DNA from: Massilia alkalitolerans DSM 17462
Lineage (GTDB): Bacteria; Pseudomonadota; Gammaproteobacteria; Burkholderiales; Burkholderiaceae_D
Direction: 5' to 3'
Length of the DNA stretch: 64,000 nt
Assembly: GCF_000427785.1 (NCBI RefSeq)
Contig: NZ_ATYR01000002.1
Location: 79,264-143,263, forward strand
The number at the start of each line of letters is the position of its first letter. Positions within the stretch are counted from its first letter, which is position 1. The translations under genes and the position numbers were made by a program. Positions 17,727-26,051 of this stretch are shown one piece after another. A model generated the notes under the pieces. It searched no databases. It was not told where the DNA came from and worked only from the letters and a program-made list of their open reading frames with translations.

Positions 17727-18745
17727 TGCTGCTCTCCTCGGTGTTCACCCTTCGCGTACTCGGTGCCGCGCGTGGCGGTGCTCAAGGCCTGCTCGATGGC
17801 GTTGCGCGCCAGCGTGAGCTTGTAGTCGTTCTGGCCGTAGCCCTTGGCGCCGCGCAGGACGATGTCGGCGGCGGCGCCGAAGGCGTCCGCACCGGGCGCC
17901 TTGCCCTCGAGCGAAGCCTCGGCTTCCTCGACCCGCCACGGTTTGTGGGCCACGCCGCCCAGCGCGATGCGGGCGGCGCGAATCTTGCCGCCGTCGAGGT
18001 CGAGCGCGGCGGCGACCGACACCAGCGCGAACGCGTACGAGAGGCGTTCGCGCACCTTCAGGTAGGTGGAATGGGCGGCGAAACGTCCGGCTTCGGGCAG
18101 CGTGATGTGGGTGACCAGCTCTCCGGCTTCCAGGGTGTTGTCGCGTTCCGGGTGCTCGCCCGGCAGCCGGTGGAAGTCCGCGAACGGGATCTCGCGCGCG
18201 CCGCCCTGCGAGCGTACGTGGACCACGGCGTCGAGGGCGCGCAGGGCCACGCACATGTCGGAAGGATGGGTGGCGATGCAATGCTCGCTGGTACCGAGGA
18301 TCGCATGCAGGCGGTTCAGTCCTTCTTTGGCGGGGCAGCCGCTGCCCGGTTCGCGCTTGTTGCAGGGCGTGCCGACGTCGTAGAAGTAGTAGCAGCGGGT
18401 GCGCTGCAGCAGGTTGCCGCCGTTGGTGGCCATGTTGCGCAGCTGCGGCGAGGCGCCTGCCAGGATGGCGGCGCTCAGCAGCGGGTAGCGCTCGCGTACC
18501 AGCGGGTGGTAGGCGGTATCGGCGTTGCGCGCCAGGGCGCCCAGGCGCAGGCCGCCGCCGGCATCTTGCTCGATCCGGTCGAATCCCAGGCCATTGATGT
18601 CCACCAGCTCGCCGGGGTGCATCACGCCTTCCTTCATCAGATCGAGCAGGTTGGTCCCGCCCGCGATCGGACGGACGCCCGGCATCGCCAGGCGGGCCAG
18701 CGCGGCGTCCACGTCGCTGGCCTGGGTAAAGGTAAACGGGTTCAT
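17723..18745 (-). CDS. paoB: FAD-binding subunit with [4Fe-4S] insertion (PaoB-like)
   Basis: A 340-residue FAD-binding subunit. 'PIAGGTNLLDLMKEG' (27-41) and 'TNGGNLLQR' (108-116) bind FAD. A loop with Cys118, Cys128, Cys137 and Cys156 matches the extra [4Fe-4S] cluster that distinguishes PaoB and 4-hydroxybenzoyl-CoA reductase-type subunits from ordinary xanthine dehydrogenase FAD subunits. The start at 18745 overlaps the Fe-S subunit stop by 4 bases. A longer frame to 18961 is open but lies inside that gene and is rejected. Confidence 0.92.
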   Translation of the reverse strand: MNPFTFTQASDVDAALARLAMPGVRPIAGGTNLLDLMKEGVMHPGELVDINGLGFDRIEQDAGGGLRLGALARNADTAYHPLVRERYPLLSAAILAGASPQLRNMATNGGNLLQRTRCYYFYDVGTPCNKREPGSGCPAKEGLNRLHAILGTSEHCIATHPSDMCVALRALDAVVHVRSQGGAREIPFADFHRLPGEHPERDNTLEAGELVTHITLPEAGRFAAHSTYLKVRERLSYAFALVSVAAALDLDGGKIRAARIALGGVAHKPWRVEEAEASLEGKAPGADAFGAAADIVLRGAKGYGQNDYKLTLARNAIEQALSTATRGTEYAKGEHRGEQQ

Positions 18746-19269
18746 GCGAGCACCGGACCGGTTGTGAACGGCTTTTCGCCTTCGCCGGGCTTGCCCTCGA
18801 TGCCCATCACCTGCATCACCGCCTGGGTGATCTGCGGATAGGCGCCGCAGCGGCACAGGTTGCCGCTCATGAGTTCGCGCACGTCGTCGACGCTCCTGGC
18901 CTGGCCTTCGGCGATCAGCCCGGCCGCGGAGCACAGCTGGCCGGGCGTGCAGTAGCCGCACTGGAAGGCATCGCAGTCGATGAAGGCCTGCTGCAGCGGA
19001 TGCAGTTCCTCGCTCTTGGCCAGGCCCTCGACCGTGGTGACCTCATGTCCGTTGTGCATCACCGCCAGGGTCAGGCAGGAGTTGATGCGTTTACCGTCCA
19101 GCAACACCGTACAGGCGCCGCACTGCCCGTGGTCGCAGCCCTTCTTGGTGCCGGTGAGGCCTGCGCGTTCGCGCAGCAGGTCGAGCAGCGTCACCCAGGC
19201 GCCGACCGCGAACTCGCGGTCTTGGCCGTTGATGCGCAGCCGGATCGGGTATTCCTGGTAGTGGTCCAT
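18742..19269 (-). CDS. paoA: [2Fe-2S] subunit (PaoA-like), without Tat signal
   Basis: A 175-residue iron-sulfur subunit with two [2Fe-2S] clusters. The plant-ferredoxin-type set is Cys45, Cys50, Cys53 and Cys65 ('GCDHGQCGACTVLLDG'). The second set is Cys104, Cys107, Cys139 and Cys141 ('QCGYCTPGQ', 'NLCRCGAYP'). It passes electrons from the Mo centre to FAD. The E. coli PaoA carries a Tat signal for periplasmic export. Here the protein begins 'MDHYQEYPIRLRING' directly at the ferredoxin fold, so this complex is probably cytoplasmic. It is the first gene of the operon. Confidence 0.92.
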   Translation of the reverse strand: MDHYQEYPIRLRINGQDREFAVGAWVTLLDLLRERAGLTGTKKGCDHGQCGACTVLLDGKRINSCLTLAVMHNGHEVTTVEGLAKSEELHPLQQAFIDCDAFQCGYCTPGQLCSAAGLIAEGQARSVDDVRELMSGNLCRCGAYPQITQAVMQVMGIEGKPGEGEKPFTTGPVLA

Positions 19270-19368
19270 GGCCGTCCCTTCGTGGAATTCTTGAGCGAAG
19301 CCACTACCTTAACCGCCAGCCTGATCCTGTTCGGTTAGTTCACGCACGTACGACCGTGCCGGACCGCT

Positions 19369-20154
19369 TCAATCGATGGTCATGGTCCTGGCCTGCGGGT
19401 CGACCATGCGCACCATCCGGAGCACGGCATCGGTGCTGACCGTGTCGATTTGCCCGGCCATGCGGCGCTCATAAGGGTGGTCGTCGAAGGCCACGTTGGC
19501 GCGGAACATGCGGGCGCCCAGGCGCACCGCCGCCGGCACCTCGACCGTGGGCGGCTGGAAGCCGATCGAACGCAGCCATTTCTGGGCCTCGAGCCGGGTC
19601 TCGACCTGGCCGGGCGGGGCGGCGGCGGCGGCCAGGGTCTCGAGCACCCACTGGTTCGAATTCTGGTACCTGGTCGAGTACACATAGGACAACATGTTGT
19701 ACTTCGGCTCGTGCAGGCGCACCGGGGTGCGGGTGGCCGCCAGCTTCGCCAGTCTGGCCCCCAGCTCGGGACCGGGAATCACCAGCTGGGTTTCGTGGCG
19801 GTACAGGTCGGTGAGGAAGAAATTCCCCATGCCCTCGTCGTACAGGCCCGAGACCGCGCTGCCGCAGTCGTTCAGCGCGTGCACCACGGTCCAGCGTCCC
19901 TTCGGATGGTCGCGCACCGCGATGCCCATGTGCGAGTAGCGCAGGCGGTAGCGGCTCAGGTCCTGGCCGGCGCGCGAGACCAGGGCGACCTGGGCGCCGC
20001 TGGCCTCCAGGGCCTGGACCGTGCGCTGGGCCAGGTCCATCGACAGCACGACTTCGTGGGCGGCGAGCGGGCGCTCCTCGCAGGGCTGGCCGGCCCTGGC
20101 GGGCACGGCGATGGCCAGGGCCAGCAGGGCGGCGCCGAACAGGCGGCGGTCCAT
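19369..20154 (-). CDS. DUF2145 family exported protein
   Basis: A 261-residue protein with a signal peptide (residues 1-21, 'AVPARA|GQPC'). The DUF2145 core follows: 'LRYSHMGIAVRDHPKGRW', 'VHALNDCGSAVSGLYDEGMGNFF' and 'YNMLSYVYSTRYQNSNQWVLE'. The Ser-His-x-Gly, Asn-Asp-Cys and Asn-Gln-Trp segments look like an NlpC/P60-like or related hydrolase site, but that is my inference; the family is uncharacterised. It overlaps the preceding gene by one base and so is translationally coupled to it. Confidence 0.82.
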   Translation of the reverse strand: MDRRLFGAALLALAIAVPARAGQPCEERPLAAHEVVLSMDLAQRTVQALEASGAQVALVSRAGQDLSRYRLRYSHMGIAVRDHPKGRWTVVHALNDCGSAVSGLYDEGMGNFFLTDLYRHETQLVIPGPELGARLAKLAATRTPVRLHEPKYNMLSYVYSTRYQNSNQWVLETLAAAAAPPGQVETRLEAQKWLRSIGFQPPTVEVPAAVRLGARMFRANVAFDDHPYERRMAGQIDTVSTDAVLRMVRMVDPQARTMTID

Positions 20155-20558
20155 CAGCCTGCCCTCGAATGGTGCAGCAGGGCCTTGCCCGCTTCGTTCG
20201 GGAGGAAGGCAATCGCCTTGCCCGACATCACCAGGACGTAGCCGGTCGACGCCGTCACCACTTCCAGCGCGGTGCCGGCGGCCAGCGAGACGCCGGCGGC
20301 CGCCCGGCCGGACAGGCGCACCGTGGCGCGGCTGGCGTCGGCGGCGCCCTCGAGCACGACTTCGATGCCGTCGCCGACCGTCCTGACGCTGGCCACCACG
20401 ACGCTGCCGGTGGCGGCCAGGGTCAGGATGGAGCCGCCGACGACGACGCCGGACAGGTTGGCGCTGGCATTCGACAGTTCCGACTGTCCCGCATGCCCGG
20501 CTGCATGGGTGGAGGTGCAGGCGAGGCCGAGCAGGGCGGCGAGTAGGAGGCGTTTCAT
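20154..20558 (-). CDS. Small exported protein co-transcribed with DUF2145
   Basis: A 134-residue protein with a clear signal peptide (1-19, 'STHA|AGHAGQ'). The mature part is rich in Ala, Val, Gly and Ser, with regular beta-strand periodicity ('VVLEGAADASRATVRLSG'). No family is recognised. It is the first gene of a two-gene operon and its stop overlaps the DUF2145 start by one base (TGATG). The product is probably periplasmic and a partner of the DUF2145 protein. Confidence 0.7.
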   Translation of the reverse strand: MKRLLLAALLGLACTSTHAAGHAGQSELSNASANLSGVVVGGSILTLAATGSVVVASVRTVGDGIEVVLEGAADASRATVRLSGRAAAGVSLAAGTALEVVTASTGYVLVMSGKAIAFLPNEAGKALLHHSRAG

Positions 20559-20648
20559 GTTGATCTCCGTGATGAATGTAGGGGCATCATCCGCAGCCGC
20601 CGGGCTCCGTGCAAGGACGCCGTATGAAGTAGCACCGGCCTGGCTTTT

Positions 20649-20669
20649 CGGTATCGGACTGCGATACCG
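20649..20669. promoter_or_regulatory. Perfect 8-5-8 palindrome in a divergent promoter region
   Basis: CGGTATCG (20649-20656), spacer GACTG, CGATACCG (20662-20669). It lies between the divergent DUF2145 operon and the ABC exporter gene. The arms are perfect and the spacing suits a dimeric helix-turn-helix repressor. No regulator is adjacent. Confidence 0.5.
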
Positions 20670-20746
20670 CAGCCTGCCGGCGCGGAATCCGAACGTTGTG
20701 CGTCCGTGCCCTGTCCAATTCCCATCGGGGCTCAGGAGACGCGGCG

Positions 20747-22525
20747 ATGGCGGGGGGTAGCGGGGAGGCGGGGCGGGGCGCCCGTATCGGCGCCGAGCTG
20801 TGGCAGGTGCTGGGCCGGCACCGCTGGCGCATCGTGGCGGCGGTCGTGCTGCTGCTGTTGGCCAAGCTCGCCACCGTCGCGGTGCCGCTGCTGCTCAAGC
20901 GGATCATCGATGCCTTCTCGCAAGCGTCGCTGCCGCAGGTCTTGCCGCTGTACCTGTTGGTGGGCTACGCGCTGCTGCGCTTCACGTCCACCCTGTTCAA
21001 CGAGTGGCGCGACCTGTTGTTCGTGCGGGTCACGCTCGAGGCCGTCGCGGCCTATGCGCAGAAGACCTTCTCGCACCTGCACGCACTGGGGCCGCGTTTC
21101 CACGCCCAGCGCAAGCTCGGCAGCCTGCTGCCCGACATCGATCGCGGCACCAGCGGCATCGCCTTCCTGCTCGGAGTCGGGCTGTTCACGATCGTGCCGA
21201 CCCTGGTCGAGATCGGGCTGGTGCTGGCGATCATGCTGAGCCGCTATGCGGCGGGCTTTGCCGGGATCATCCTGGTGACCTTCCTGGTCTACGCCGGCTT
21301 CACGCTGGTGTTCACGGCGCGCCGCGTGGTCTACCAGCGGCGGGTCAACAAGCTCGACTCCACCGCCAAGGGGCGGCTGGCGGACAGCCTGATCAACTAC
21401 GATACGGTCAAGTACTTCAGCGGCGAGGCGCGCGAGGCCCGGCGCTTCGCCGCCATCATGGGCGACTGGCAGGAGGCCGGCCGCGCCAACCAGCGCGCCC
21501 TGTTCACCCTGCACGTGGGGCAAAGCGCCGTCATCGCACTGGGTGTGGCCGCCATCATGGTGCTGGCCGGCCAGGCGGTGATGGCGCGCAGCATGAGCGT
21601 GGGCGACCTGGTCCTGATCAACGCCTACGCGCTGCAGGTCTGCCTGCCGCTGAATGCGCTCGGTTTCGTCTACCGCGAGGCGCGCGACGCCTGGGTGAAC
21701 GCGGAGCGCCTGTTCGAGCTGCTGCGCGAGCGTCCCGAAATCCTCGATCCACCCGGGGCGCCGCCCTTGCGGCCGGGCCGGGGCGAGGTCGTGTTCGAGC
21801 ACGTCAGTTTCCATTACGAGCCGGCGCGTCCGGTGCTGGTCGACGTCAGCCTGTGCATCGCGCCGGGAACCACGCTGGCCGTGGTCGGGCGCAGCGGCTC
21901 TGGCAAGTCGACGCTGGCGCGCCTGCTGCTGCGCTATTATGACCCGGCCAATGGCCGCATCCTGGTGGATGGCCAGGATATCCGCCAATGTGAAGCCGCC
22001 AGCGTGCGCATGGCGATCGGCGTGGTGCCGCAGGAGACGGCGCTGTTCAACGACACGATCGGCAACAACATCGCCTATGGGCGCAGCGGCAGCACGCGCG
22101 AGGACGTGGTGGCGGCCTGCCGCGCGGCCCACCTGCACGAGGTGATCGACTCGCTGCCGGACAAGTACGACACGCCCGTGGGCGAGCGCGGCGTCAACCT
22201 GTCGGGCGGCGAGAAGCAGCGCATCGCGATCGCGCGCGCGGTGCTCAAGAACCCGCCGATCCTGATTATCGACGAAGCCACCTCGGCGCTCGACGCCGAC
22301 TCGGAACACGCGATCACGCGCGAACTGGACCGGCTGTCGCAGGACCGCACCACCCTGGTGATCGCGCACCGCCTGTCGACCATCGTCAATGCGCACACCA
22401 TCGTGGTGATGGACCGCGGCCGCATCGTCGAGCAGGGCAGCCATGCCGAACTGCTGCGCCGCAAGGGGACCTACGCCCGCTTGTGGCTGCTGCAGCAGCG
22501 CATGGACAAGGATGCCGGGCGTTGA
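20747..22525 (+). CDS. Atm1/HMT1-type ABC exporter (fused permease and ATPase)
   Basis: A 592-residue half-transporter. A six-helix membrane domain (about 25-310) is followed by an ATPase with Walker A 'GRSGSGKST', Q-loop 'VVPQETALFND', signature 'NLSGGEKQR' and Walker B 'ILIIDEATSALD'. The membrane domain ('FNEWRDLLFVRVTLEAVA', 'SHLHALGPRFH') and the 'DSLINYDTVKYFSGEAREA' segment match the Atm1/ABCB7 group. That group exports glutathione-linked sulfur or metal conjugates. The ATG at 20747 has AGGAG 8 bases upstream and is preferred over a TTG at 20696. It is divergent from the DUF2145 operon across a palindrome. Confidence 0.9.
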   Translation: MAGGSGEAGRGARIGAELWQVLGRHRWRIVAAVVLLLLAKLATVAVPLLLKRIIDAFSQASLPQVLPLYLLVGYALLRFTSTLFNEWRDLLFVRVTLEAVAAYAQKTFSHLHALGPRFHAQRKLGSLLPDIDRGTSGIAFLLGVGLFTIVPTLVEIGLVLAIMLSRYAAGFAGIILVTFLVYAGFTLVFTARRVVYQRRVNKLDSTAKGRLADSLINYDTVKYFSGEAREARRFAAIMGDWQEAGRANQRALFTLHVGQSAVIALGVAAIMVLAGQAVMARSMSVGDLVLINAYALQVCLPLNALGFVYREARDAWVNAERLFELLRERPEILDPPGAPPLRPGRGEVVFEHVSFHYEPARPVLVDVSLCIAPGTTLAVVGRSGSGKSTLARLLLRYYDPANGRILVDGQDIRQCEAASVRMAIGVVPQETALFNDTIGNNIAYGRSGSTREDVVAACRAAHLHEVIDSLPDKYDTPVGERGVNLSGGEKQRIAIARAVLKNPPILIIDEATSALDADSEHAITRELDRLSQDRTTLVIAHRLSTIVNAHTIVVMDRGRIVEQGSHAELLRRKGTYARLWLLQQRMDKDAGR

Positions 22526-22558
22526 GCGGACGCCGGCATGAACCCGCGGCCGCAAGAC

Positions 22559-22665
22559 CGTCGCCCCGGCGAAGGCCGGGGCCCAAGTTCTACGTGTGCT
22601 ATCGCTAGCCGGTGAAGCAATTCGCTGCTCGACTGAATTGGGTCCCGGCCTGCGCCGGGACGACG
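22559..22665. repeat. Paired REP-like palindromic elements
   Basis: The left unit (22559-22586) and right unit (22638-22665) are inverted copies of about 28 bp. Each contains its own GC-rich hairpin (CCCCGGCgaaGGCCGGGG and GTCCCGGCctgcGCCGGGAC). The outer ends CGTCGCCCCGG / CCGGGACGACG also pair. This is the typical layout of a REP doublet, located between convergent genes. I cannot see a cognate RAYT transposase in the window. Confidence 0.7.
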
Positions 22666-22701
22666 TGCTACTGCTAACTCTCGAATATGATCGATCGCAG
22701 C

Positions 22702-23610
22702 TCAGGGACCCCGGAAGACGATCGTCTTGTTTCCATGCAGGAATACCCGGCGCTCGATGTGGAACTTGACCGCCGCGGCCAGCGCCATGCATTCGTTGTC
22801 GCGCCCCACGCGCACCAGCTGCTCGGGGCGGAAGTTGTGGTCGACGCGGGTGACCATCTGCTCGATGATCGGGCCTTCGTCCAGGTCCGGCGTCACGTAG
22901 TGGGCGGTGGCGCCGATCAGCTTGACGCCGCGGTCGAAGGCCTGGTGGTAGGGCTTGGCGCCCTTGAAGCCGGGCAGGAAGGAGTGGTGGATGTTGATGC
23001 AGCGGCCCGCCAGGCGGCGCGCCAGCTCGTCCGACAGGATCTGCATGTAGCGCGCCAGGATCACCAGATCGGCGCGGGTCTCCTCGACCACTTCCAGCAA
23101 CCGGGCTTCCTGCTGGGCCTTGTTGTCCTTGGTCACCGGCAGGAAGATGAAGCGGATGCCTTCGCGCTCGACCATCGGGCGCAGGTCGAGGTGGTTCGAC
23201 ACCACCGCCGTGATCGACATGTTCAGTTCGCCGTTGCGGCGGCGGTAAAGCAGGTCGTCGAGGCAGTGGTCGTCCTTCGACACCATGATCACCGTCTTCA
23301 CAGCGTCCGCCGGGTCGTGGATCTTCCATTGCATGTCGAGACGGGCGCCGCAGCCTTCGCCGAATTGCTCGCGGATGTTCTCGATGCTCGGGGAGCCGGC
23401 CTGGAGCCGGAACACGGCGCGCATGTAGAAGCGCTCGGTGGAGTCGTCGTCGAACTGTTCCAGTGCGCAGATGTAGCAGTCGCGTTCGGCCAGGAAGGTG
23501 GCGACAGCGGCCACGATGCCGATGCCGGCGCGGCAGCTGGCATTGAGGATGTATTCGGTCGGGGCGTGCGGCGCCCTGGCGCCTTCGTTTGGAGTCGAGT
23601 TCGGGGTCAT
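22702..23610 (-). CDS. purU: Formyltetrahydrofolate deformylase
   Basis: A 302-residue enzyme that hydrolyses 10-formyl-THF to THF and formate, balancing one-carbon pools. An N-terminal ACT domain (about 20-100, 'SCRAGIGIVAAVATFLAERDC') is followed by the formyltransferase fold. That fold carries 'INIHHSFLPGFKGAKPYHQA' (Asn/His catalytic pair), 'GATAHYVTPDLDEGPII' (catalytic Asp) and the C-terminal 'HNGNKT'-like segment, here 'FLHGNKTIVF'. Length and domain order match PurU, and the ACT domain separates it from PurN. The N-terminus is a little longer than usual (a low-complexity 18 residues), so the start could be internal. It is monocistronic. Confidence 0.94.
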   Translation of the reverse strand: MTPNSTPNEGARAPHAPTEYILNASCRAGIGIVAAVATFLAERDCYICALEQFDDDSTERFYMRAVFRLQAGSPSIENIREQFGEGCGARLDMQWKIHDPADAVKTVIMVSKDDHCLDDLLYRRRNGELNMSITAVVSNHLDLRPMVEREGIRFIFLPVTKDNKAQQEARLLEVVEETRADLVILARYMQILSDELARRLAGRCINIHHSFLPGFKGAKPYHQAFDRGVKLIGATAHYVTPDLDEGPIIEQMVTRVDHNFRPEQLVRVGRDNECMALAAAVKFHIERRVFLHGNKTIVFRGP

Positions 23611-23842
23611 GCGATCGTCCTTGCGTGCGATGAAGCGGTCGTGAGTTGTGGCGCCTGCGCTGTTGCCGGCGGCGTGAAAGGCAGTGCGATGGGTGGCCGC
23701 ATGCCGGTAGCGCCGCCGTGCAAGCCTCGTGGACGATGCAGACGTTGTTATTCTAACAGCATGGCGGATGCAGCCTGCGCCGTCAAGGAGCGCACGACTG
23801 ATGCGCGAGGCGCAAACGCGACGAAGCGCAGGCGCCCTTGGC

Positions 23843-24199
23843 TCAGGATGGCTGGGCAGGCGCCAGCGCCCGCGCCACCGCGTCGACCAGGTCCTGCGGG
23901 GGCAAGGGCTTGTTCAGCACATGCACATCCGGCGCGGCCACGCCGACTTCGGCGCCGAAGGCGGTCACGACGAGGGCCGGCAGGTCGGGATGCAGTTCGC
24001 GCAGGCGGGCGATCAGGTCTGCGCCGGTCATGCCGGGCATGCGGAAATCCGTGACCAGCATGTCGATGCGGCCGGCGCTGCCGATGGCCAGCGCTTCGTA
24101 CGGATCGACCACCGCCGTCACCCGGTAGCCCGCCCGCTCCAGGTAGCGCTGGAACACGTAAACGATGGCCTCTTCGTCGTCGACCAGCAGGATGTGCAT
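23843..24199 (-). CDS. Single-domain response regulator, partner of the LOV kinase
   Basis: A 118-residue stand-alone receiver of CheY size. It has the acidic cluster 'VDDEE', phospho-acceptor Asp51 in 'LVTDFRMPGMTG', Thr79 in 'VVTAFGA' and Lys97 in 'VLNKPLP'. There is no output domain. It starts 4 bases after the LOV hybrid kinase stop, so the two are co-transcribed. It is likely the diffusible output, or a phosphate sink, of that kinase. Confidence 0.9.
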   Translation of the reverse strand: MHILLVDDEEAIVYVFQRYLERAGYRVTAVVDPYEALAIGSAGRIDMLVTDFRMPGMTGADLIARLRELHPDLPALVVTAFGAEVGVAAPDVHVLNKPLPPQDLVDAVARALAPAQPS

Positions 24200-24203
24200 G
24201 GTG

Positions 24204-25946
24204 TCAGCCCTCGTGGGTGAAGCCGGCTGCCGGATTCACGCGCAGGTCGACCTTCAGGGCCTGGCGGATGCGCTCGGCCAGTTCGTTCAGCCGGTAGGGC
24301 TTGGTCAGGATCGGGAAGGATGCGGCCTCGCCCTTGACAGCCGGCAACGCGTCGATGTAGCCGGTGGCCAGCAGCACCGGCACCTCGGGTTGGCGCTCGC
24401 GCACCAGTTCGGCCAGGCGCAGGCCGTTCATCCCGCCCGGCATGATGATGTCGGTGAACAGCAGGTCGATGCTGCCGTAGCGCTCGATCATCTCGAGGGC
24501 CGCCTCGCCGCTCGGGGCGCCCAGCACCCGGTAGCCGCCGGCGCGCAGGTGGGTCTCGGCCAGTTCGCGCACCTCTTCGCTGTCGTCCACCACCAGCACG
24601 GTGCGCTTGCCAAGGATCGCCTCGGGCGTCCACCTGGCGCCGTTGGCGGAACGCTCGCCCATGATCTCCATGGCCGACTTGGACGCCTGCGGGAATACCA
24701 CGCGGATGGTCGTGCCTTGCTGCGGCGCGCTTTCGATCTCGAGGCGGCCGTGCGATTGCTGCACGAAACCGTGCACCATCGCCAGTCCCAGGCCGGTGCC
24801 CGGGCCCTTGGTGGTGAAGAAGGGTTCGGTGGCGCGCGCCGCGACTTCCGGCGACATGCCTTCGCCCTGGTCGATCACGCAGATCACCACGTAGCGGCCC
24901 GGCGCCAGGTGCAGGCGCTCGAGCTTCTCCGGGTCGTCCATGGTCGAGGTGGCGACCGTGACCTTGCCGCCCTCCGGCATGGCGTCGCGCGCGTTGATCA
25001 GGACGTTCAGCAGCGCCATCTCCATGTGGGTCGGATCGAGCGTGCACGAGGGCAGGCCTGGCTTCAGGTCGAGGTGCAGGTCGACCTTGTCGCCCAGCGT
25101 ACGCACCAGCATCTCGCTGAATTCCACCACCAGCGAATTCAGGTTCAGGCGCTTCGGTTCGAGGCGCTGCTTGCGCGCGAAGGTCAGGAGCTGCTGGGTG
25201 AGCTTGCCGGCCTTTTCGCTGGCCAGGCGGGCGCGGTCGATGGCCTGGCCGACGGTGATTCGGTCGTCGAGATCGGAGGCCGCGAGCTCCAGGTTGCCGG
25301 CGACGACCTGCAGCAGGTTGTTGAAGTCGTGCGCCAGGCCGGCGGTCAGCTGGCCGATCGCTTCCATCTTCTGGGCCTGCAGGTAGGACTGTTCGGAGAC
25401 GCGCCGGCGCGTGATGTCCATCTGCGAGGAAAAATAGTACAGCAGCTTGCCGCCCTCGTCGAACACCGGGCCGATGAACAGGCCGTTCCAGAACGGCCGA
25501 CCGTCGGCCTTGTAATTGAGGACGTCGACCGCCACCGCGCGCTGCTCGCGCAGGGCACTGCGGATCTCTTCGATGGTATGCGGGTCGGTCTGCTCCCCCT
25601 GCAGGAAGCGGCAGTTGCGGCCGAGGACCTGCTCTTCCTCGTAACCGGTCAGGTCGAGGAAGGCGCGGTTCACGAATGCGATCGGGTTGTCCGGCTGGTT
25701 CGGGTCGGTCACCACCATCGGCATGCGGGTCATCTCGATGGCGGCGAAGAAGATATTGCCGCGCTCTTCGAAGCCCGGGCGCGAGATGTGGCTGGCCTGC
25801 CAGTGGCGGATGCCGGGGTTGCCGAGCGGATTGAAGGCGCTACCTTCCATCTGGCCCACGCTGGGCACGCCTTCGCTCTGGCCATGGCTGGACGCGTCGT
25901 CGTGCGGAAGGCGATCCCGTTCTTCCTTGCTGCTGCCAGTTGCCAT
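24204..25946 (-). CDS. LOV-domain hybrid histidine kinase (probable blue-light receptor)
   Basis: A 580-residue cytoplasmic hybrid kinase. The LOV domain (about 66-180) carries the flavin signature 'GRNCRFLQG' with the photoactive Cys112. Flavin-contacting residues are Asn144 and Asn154 ('LNYKADGRPFWN') and Gln175 ('SSQMDIT'). HisKA follows, with His206 in 'GLAHDFNNLLQ'. The HATPase has 'NARDAMPEG', 'DQGEGMSPE' and 'GPGTGLGLAM'. A C-terminal receiver (about 460-575) has 'VVDDSEE' and 'LLFTDIIMPGG'. The order LOV-HK-REC is that of the known light-regulated kinases of Pseudomonas and Brucella-like systems. The ATG at 25946 has GGGGGA close upstream; a TTG at 25961 is the alternative. A promoter with an inverted repeat lies upstream. 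Confidence 0.93.
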   Translation of the reverse strand: MATGSSKEERDRLPHDDASSHGQSEGVPSVGQMEGSAFNPLGNPGIRHWQASHISRPGFEERGNIFFAAIEMTRMPMVVTDPNQPDNPIAFVNRAFLDLTGYEEEQVLGRNCRFLQGEQTDPHTIEEIRSALREQRAVAVDVLNYKADGRPFWNGLFIGPVFDEGGKLLYYFSSQMDITRRRVSEQSYLQAQKMEAIGQLTAGLAHDFNNLLQVVAGNLELAASDLDDRITVGQAIDRARLASEKAGKLTQQLLTFARKQRLEPKRLNLNSLVVEFSEMLVRTLGDKVDLHLDLKPGLPSCTLDPTHMEMALLNVLINARDAMPEGGKVTVATSTMDDPEKLERLHLAPGRYVVICVIDQGEGMSPEVAARATEPFFTTKGPGTGLGLAMVHGFVQQSHGRLEIESAPQQGTTIRVVFPQASKSAMEIMGERSANGARWTPEAILGKRTVLVVDDSEEVRELAETHLRAGGYRVLGAPSGEAALEMIERYGSIDLLFTDIIMPGGMNGLRLAELVRERQPEVPVLLATGYIDALPAVKGEAASFPILTKPYRLNELAERIRQALKVDLRVNPAAGFTHEG

Positions 25947-25998
25947 GCATCCCCCTGTCAAAGAGAAGAACGACGCGCAGGCCGGACTTCTTGTGTGA

Positions 25999-26034
25999 AT
26001 TATATAACAGAGGCAATTTTACAAGTCGTAAAAT
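25999..26034 (-). promoter_or_regulatory. Promoter of the LOV kinase operon with overlapping inverted repeat
   Basis: On the minus strand, a -10 TATAAT (25999-26004) is preceded at 17 bases by GACTTG (26022-26027), a weak -35. The repeat ATTTTAC (26016-26022) / GTAAAAT (26028-26034) is a perfect 7-bp inverted repeat centred on the -35. That position suits a repressor or an activator replacing the poor -35. The region is strikingly AT-rich against its surroundings. Confidence 0.55.
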
Positions 26035-26051
26035 GACGAATTCGCGGGTTC

